This document shows, piece by piece, positions 60,263 through 64,000 of a stretch of 64,000 nucleotides of DNA (the stretch's first letter is position 1; every line of letters starts with the position of its first letter). This stretch comes from Candidatus Rokuibacteriota bacterium (GTDB lineage Bacteria; Methylomirabilota; Methylomirabilia; Rokubacteriales; CSP1-6). The stretch is from positions 124,001 to 188,000 of the forward strand of contig QHSP01000017.1 of NCBI GenBank assembly GCA_003220495.1, read 5' to 3'. A program made the position numbers and the translations under genes. The notes beneath the pieces were generated by a model that searched no databases, had not been told where the DNA came from, and worked only from the letters and a program-made list of their open reading frames with translations.

Positions 60263-61255
60263 ATGATCGAAGTCGACCGCCTTACAAAGAACTACGGCCT
60301 CGTCGCGGCAATCCGGGACGTGTCGTTCAGCGTGTCCCCCGGCCAGATCGTGGGCTTCCTCGGGCCCAACGGCGCCGGCAAGTCCACGACCATGCGCATC
60401 CTCGCCTGCTTCATGCCCGCCACGAGCGGTGTGGCGCGGGTCGCCGGCTACGACGTGTTTCGGCAGTCCATGGAGGTCCGCCGCCGGATCGGCTACCTGC
60501 CCGAAAACGTGCCGCTCTACACCGACATGCGCGTCGCGCCGTATCTGGACTTCGTCGCCGAGGTGAAGGGGGTCGGGCGGGCCGAGCGCCGTCGGCGCGT
60601 CGCCGACGTCATGGACCGCTGCATGGTCGCCGACGTCCAGAATCGTCTGATCGGGAAGCTGTCGAAGGGTTATCGCCAGCGCGTCGGGCTCGCCCAGGCG
60701 ATCGTGAACGATCCGGAGGTGCTCATCCTGGACGAGCCGACGATCGGGCTCGACCCCAAGCAGATCACCGAGATCCGGTCGCTCATCAAATCGCTCGCCG
60801 GTCAGCACACCGTGATCCTGTCGACGCACATCCTCCCGGAGGTCTCGATGGTGTGCGGCGCGGTGATCATCATCAACAATGGCGCGATCGTGGCGCAGGG
60901 GCCGATCGACACCCTGGTCGAGCAGTTCTTCCCGACCTCGCGGCTCGAGGTCGAGATCGTCGGCCCGCCGCCCGCGGTCCGCGACCAGATCCGGGCGATT
61001 CCCGGCGTCCTGTCCGTGCAGGATCAGGCGCCGGCGAACGGCGCCGCGCGGTACACCGTCGAGGCGGCGCGCGGCCGTGACGTGCGCGCCGAGATCTTCC
61101 AGCTGGCCGCCCAGCAGCGGTGGGAGCTGCTCGAGCTCAAGCGCGTGGGGATGACGCTCGAGGAGGTCTTCATCCGGGTCGTCGCCGGAGAGGAATCCGA
61201 GGAGGGATCCGCGGAGAAATCTGCGGAGAAATCCGCGGGAGAGCCGGCGCCGTGA
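60263..61255 (+). CDS. ABC transporter ATPase (GldA-like)
   Basis: 330 aa. Walker A 'GPNGAGKSTTMRIL' (about 35-48), signature 'LSKGYRQRVGLAQAI', Walker B 'VLILDEPTIGLDPKQ', H-loop 'STHILPEVSMV'. The C-terminal about 100 residues form an extra domain ('LEVEIVGPPPAVRDQIRAIP'), ending in a charged low-complexity tail with SAEKSAEKSAG. The tail comes from a short direct repeat at 61209-61238. It pairs with a GldF-like permease and a GldG-like protein directly downstream (4-nt overlap). Confidence 0.92.
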   Translation: MIEVDRLTKNYGLVAAIRDVSFSVSPGQIVGFLGPNGAGKSTTMRILACFMPATSGVARVAGYDVFRQSMEVRRRIGYLPENVPLYTDMRVAPYLDFVAEVKGVGRAERRRRVADVMDRCMVADVQNRLIGKLSKGYRQRVGLAQAIVNDPEVLILDEPTIGLDPKQITEIRSLIKSLAGQHTVILSTHILPEVSMVCGAVIIINNGAIVAQGPIDTLVEQFFPTSRLEVEIVGPPPAVRDQIRAIPGVLSVQDQAPANGAARYTVEAARGRDVRAEIFQLAAQQRWELLELKRVGMTLEEVFIRVVAGEESEEGSAEKSAEKSAGEPAP

Positions 61256-62019
61256 AGATCTGGGCGATCTTCAAGAAAGAGATGCGCCTCTATTTCACCT
61301 CGCCGGTGGCGTGGGTGGTGCTGACGATCTTCCTCTTCATCGCCGGCTACTTCTTTTCCTCGATCTTCTCGTTCTTCTCGCAGGCCTCCATCCAGTCGGC
61401 GATGAATCCGGCGATGGGACGCGAGCTGAACGTGACCGACAGCGTCATGCGGCCACTCTTCTCGAACATCAGCGTGATCCTGCTCCTGCTCATGCCGCTG
61501 GTGACGATGCGGCTCTTCGCCGAGGAGCGGCGCGCCGGCACCATCGAGCTGCTGCTCACGTTCCCGGTGCGCGACGGCGCGGTGCTGGCCGGGAAGTACC
61601 TCGCGGCCCTCGCCCTCTACGCGATCATGATCGGGCTCACCGTGCTCTACCCGGTGATCGTGGTGTACTTCGCGCGGCTCGAGTGGGGTCCGGTGCTCAC
61701 GGGCTATCTCGGGCTCCTCCTCATGGGCGCGACGTTCATCGCGGTCGGCGTATTCGCCTCGTCGCTGACCGAGAATCAGATCGTGGCCGCGGTCACCACC
61801 TTCGGGGTCCTCCTCATCTTCTGGATCCTGGGCTGGAGCGCGGACTACGCCGGGGGGACCGCCGGACGCCTGCTGCAGTTCCTGTCGATCCTCGAGCACA
61901 ACGACAGCTTCTCGAAGGGCGTCCTCGACACCAAGGACATCCTCTACTACGTGAATTTCACGGTGCTCGCGCTGTTCCTGACCTCGCGCTCGCTCGAGGC
62001 CCGGCGATGGAAGGGATGA
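61252..62019 (+). CDS. ABC transporter permease (GldF-like, ABC-2 type)
   Basis: 255 aa from GTG. 'WAIFKKEMRLYFTSPVAWVV' (4-23), then six hydrophobic segments, with 'RRAGTIELLLTFPVRDGAVL' (about 98-117) as the ABC-2/NosY family amphipathic region. 'ILEHNDSFSKGVLDTKDILY' precedes the last helix, a hallmark of GldF-like permeases. It overlaps GldA-like and the next gene by a few bases. Confidence 0.9.
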   Translation: MKIWAIFKKEMRLYFTSPVAWVVLTIFLFIAGYFFSSIFSFFSQASIQSAMNPAMGRELNVTDSVMRPLFSNISVILLLLMPLVTMRLFAEERRAGTIELLLTFPVRDGAVLAGKYLAALALYAIMIGLTVLYPVIVVYFARLEWGPVLTGYLGLLLMGATFIAVGVFASSLTENQIVAAVTTFGVLLIFWILGWSADYAGGTAGRLLQFLSILEHNDSFSKGVLDTKDILYYVNFTVLALFLTSRSLEARRWKG

Positions 62020-63539
62020 TCCGGCGGCTGCTCGACTGGGGCGGGTACCTCGGAGTCGCCGTGCTGGCCTTTGGAGCGATCCTGCCGTTCGTGCGTCCGG
62101 AGTGGAACCGGTATCGATGGACCTTCCTGGCCGTTGGCCTCGTGCTCGTCCTGGTGTCCCTGCTCGCCCGTGTGGAAGACTACCGCGGCTTCTTCGGCCG
62201 CCGCGGGATGCGATACGGCGTGAACACGGCCGTGGCGGTCGCGCTGGTGCTGGGCGCGACGGTCGTCGTGCAGGCGCTGTCCTTCCGGCACAGCGCGCGC
62301 TGGGATCTCACGGAGAACAAGCGCTTCAGCCTGTCGCCGCAGACCATCCAGCTGCTCGGTAGCCTCAAGACCGAGGTGAACGCGGTCGCGTTCTTCCGCA
62401 GCGATCAGCCCGGCAAGCGGACGGCCGAGGAGCTGCTCAAGCAATATGCCCGCTACTCCAACGGCAAGTTCACCTGGAAGAGCGCCGATCCCGACCGCGA
62501 GCCCGGGCTGGCCCGGCGCTACGGCATCGAGTCGTACGGGACCATCGTGCTCGAGACCAAGGCGAAGTCCGAGAAGGTGCTCGACGCCGAAGAGGAGAAG
62601 CTGACGAACGGCCTCGTCAAGGTCACGCGCGAGGGCAAGCGTATCGTCTACGTGATCCAGGGGCACGGCGAGGCCGAGCTCGGAAACACCGAGCGGCCGG
62701 GGTTCAGCGAAGCGAAGTCGTCGATGGAGAAGGCCAACTACGAGGTCAAGCCGCTCGTCCTGGCGCGCGCCGGCAAGGTGCCGGACGACGCGACGGTCGT
62801 GATCCTCGCCGGCCCCCGCAACGACCTGTTCCCGCCGGAGCTCGAGGCCCTCGACGCGTACCTGGGCCGCGGCGGCAAGGTGCTCGCGATGATCAACCCC
62901 TTCCAGAACGAGGGGCTCAAGAAGCACCTCGTGAAGTACGGATTCCAGCTCGACGACGACCTCGTGGTGGAGCAGAACCCGATCGGACGTCTCTTCGGGA
63001 TCGGCCCCGAAGTGCCGATCATCCAGCAGTACGAGTCCCATGCGATCACGCGCGATCTCGGCGGCGTCACGACGCTGTTCCCCCTCACGCGCTCGATCAC
63101 CGCGCTCAAGACGCCGCCGAAGGGCGTCAACGTCCAGGTGCTCGCGCGCACCAGCCCGGACAGCTGGGGCGAGACGAACCGTGCCGACCTCCAGCGCGGG
63201 GTGGCGAAGCCCGATCCTCAGGACCTGAAGGGGCCGCTGGCCGTCGCCGCGGTCGCGACGATCGACAAGGCCCGCATCGTCGTCTACGGCACGTCCAACC
63301 TCGCCGCCAATCAGTTCCTGAACATCCAGGGCAACCGAGACTTCTTCCTCAACACGGTGAGCTGGCTCGCCGAGGAAGAGGATCAGATCTCGGTCCGTCC
63401 GAAGGACGTGAAGCAGACGCCGGTCTTCATGAGCGCGAACCAGGCGCAGGCCGTGAACCTCCTGCCCATGCTGGTCCTGCCGGGGCTCGTGCTCGTCGGC
63501 GGAATCATCGCCGTCGTTCGCCGCCGCGCGGCGAACTAG
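62016..63539 (+). CDS. GldG-like ABC transporter auxiliary membrane protein
   Basis: 507 aa from the ATG at 62016 that overlaps the permease stop (ATGA); an in-frame ATG at 62007 is the alternative. Three hydrophobic segments lie in the first 95 residues. 'DLTENKRFSLSPQTIQLLGS' (about 95-114) opens the ABC-type uncharacterised transport domain (PF09822). 'VYVIQGHGEAELGNTERPGF' and 'LGRGGKVLAMINPFQNEGLK' are typical. A final membrane segment ends the protein ('LLPMLVLPGLVLVGGIIAVV'). Gliding homologues are in Bacteroidetes; here no gliding genes are seen, so the substrate is unknown. Confidence 0.9.
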   Translation: MIRRLLDWGGYLGVAVLAFGAILPFVRPEWNRYRWTFLAVGLVLVLVSLLARVEDYRGFFGRRGMRYGVNTAVAVALVLGATVVVQALSFRHSARWDLTENKRFSLSPQTIQLLGSLKTEVNAVAFFRSDQPGKRTAEELLKQYARYSNGKFTWKSADPDREPGLARRYGIESYGTIVLETKAKSEKVLDAEEEKLTNGLVKVTREGKRIVYVIQGHGEAELGNTERPGFSEAKSSMEKANYEVKPLVLARAGKVPDDATVVILAGPRNDLFPPELEALDAYLGRGGKVLAMINPFQNEGLKKHLVKYGFQLDDDLVVEQNPIGRLFGIGPEVPIIQQYESHAITRDLGGVTTLFPLTRSITALKTPPKGVNVQVLARTSPDSWGETNRADLQRGVAKPDPQDLKGPLAVAAVATIDKARIVVYGTSNLAANQFLNIQGNRDFFLNTVSWLAEEEDQISVRPKDVKQTPVFMSANQAQAVNLLPMLVLPGLVLVGGIIAVVRRRAAN

Positions 63540-63550
63540 CCGAGCCGGCC

Positions 63551-64000
63551 ATGCGCTGGCAGACGACCGCGGTCCTGGCCATCATCCTGATCGCGCTCGG
63601 CGCCTTCTATTACGTCTACGAGGTCCGGCTGGGCCCGGAGCGCGAGAAGACGGAAGGGCGCAAGGGGCGGGTCTTCACGGTCGAGCCGGCCGACGTCGTC
63701 GAGGTCGAGCTCAAGCGGACCGATTCCACCGTCAAGCTCAAGCGCGAAGGCGACGGCTGGCAGATCCTCGCCCCGGTGAACGCGCGCGGTGATCGCGGAC
63801 CCGTCGACGAGACGGTGACGTCGATCGTGACCGCCCGCATGGACCGCGAGATCGAAGCCGATCCGAAATCGCCGGGCGACTTCGGGCTCGACCGCCCCGC
63901 GGTCGAGGTCACGCTTCGGCTCAAAGACGGCAAGCACGTCGGCCTGGTCCTGGGCGCCAAGAGTCCCACAGGGGTCTGGGTCTACGCCCGCGAGGCCGAC
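63551..64000 (+). CDS. DUF4340 domain protein (partial)
   Basis: 150 codons visible, cut by the right window edge. One membrane segment (about 6-22) is followed by 'VFTVEPADVVEVELKRTDST' (about 41-60) and 'GDWQ'-like 'GDGWQILAPVNARGDRGPVD', then 'DFGLDRPAVEVTLRLKDGKH', the repeated DUF4340 pattern. DUF4340 proteins regularly follow GldAFG-like transporters and probably form the periplasmic part of that complex. Only 11 bp separate it from the GldG-like gene. Confidence 0.88.
   Translation, partial: MRWQTTAVLAIILIALGAFYYVYEVRLGPEREKTEGRKGRVFTVEPADVVEVELKRTDSTVKLKREGDGWQILAPVNARGDRGPVDETVTSIVTARMDREIEADPKSPGDFGLDRPAVEVTLRLKDGKHVGLVLGAKSPTGVWVYAREAD

Overview
This is a 64 kb, GC-rich (clearly above 60% by eye), gene-dense piece of a bacterial chromosome. 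Genes sit in long same-strand runs with 1-4 nt stop/start overlaps (ATGA, GTGA), and GTG starts are frequent. I see no rRNA, tRNA, phage, IS or CRISPR. The gene set resembles uncultured Methylomirabilota/Rokubacteria-type genomes: the DapL lysine route, branched-chain amino-acid ABC transport, two-subunit glycine decarboxylase, a Pxp/kip cluster, and a GldAFG-like transporter beside a DUF4340 protein. That placement is an inference and was not tested by any search.

Layout. 1-2880: liv-type ABC transporter (binding protein, LivH, LivM running off the left edge). 3009-5215: duplicated EthD-like protein, small lipoprotein, anti-sigma and ECF sigma factors. 5223-14120 (minus): folK, folB, FAH-family hydrolase, dapB, dapA, lysA, a fibronectin-type lipoprotein, argH, a PlsC-like acyltransferase and mltG. 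14213-15205: a solitary, divergent rpoA. 15220-19210 (minus): dapL, comEC, comEA. 19376-21975: periplasmic molybdenum hydroxylase pair. 22172-29206 (minus): Zn-alcohol dehydrogenase, lysC, a membrane flippase-like protein, thrC, hom and an AlaC-type aminotransferase. 29376-36616: M23 peptidase, alpha/beta hydrolase, DppF/DppD ATPases, threonine aldolase, BamD-like lipoprotein and an HlyD/EmrA adaptor. 36638-40166: repeat-laden GNAT, epimerase, methyltransferase, 2-hydroxyacid dehydrogenase. 40224-44770: a kip/pxp 5-oxoproline cluster with an embedded class III aminotransferase. 44767-49142: gcvT-gcvH-gcvPA-gcvPB. 49177-55695: macrodomain protein, lipoate/octanoate ligase, Nudix, leucyl aminopeptidase, PHP phosphoesterase, ArsC-like protein, epoxide hydrolase. 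55692-64000: tandem-ACT protein, double-HotDog protein, MFS, bifunctional-nuclease-domain protein, AAA ATPase, thioesterase, GldA/F/G-like transporter and a DUF4340 protein cut by the right edge.

Functional picture. The window carries most of the aspartate family (lysC, hom, thrC, dapA, dapB, dapL, lysA). It also has a complete glycine-cleavage P/H/T set with a candidate lipoylation enzyme downstream, and a lactam (5-oxoproline) module.

Most unusual content. Three 137-152 bp elements have long arms that are near-perfect inverted repeats (30-40 bp, one mismatch each). Two are intergenic and one lies in frame inside a coding sequence. A separate 66-bp tandem repeat is inserted in frame in a GNAT gene. 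Together they suggest small repetitive elements that tolerate or exploit insertion into genes. A second theme is a set of -10-like hexamers placed 6-9 nt before start codons that lack a Shine-Dalgarno, which predicts leaderless transcripts.
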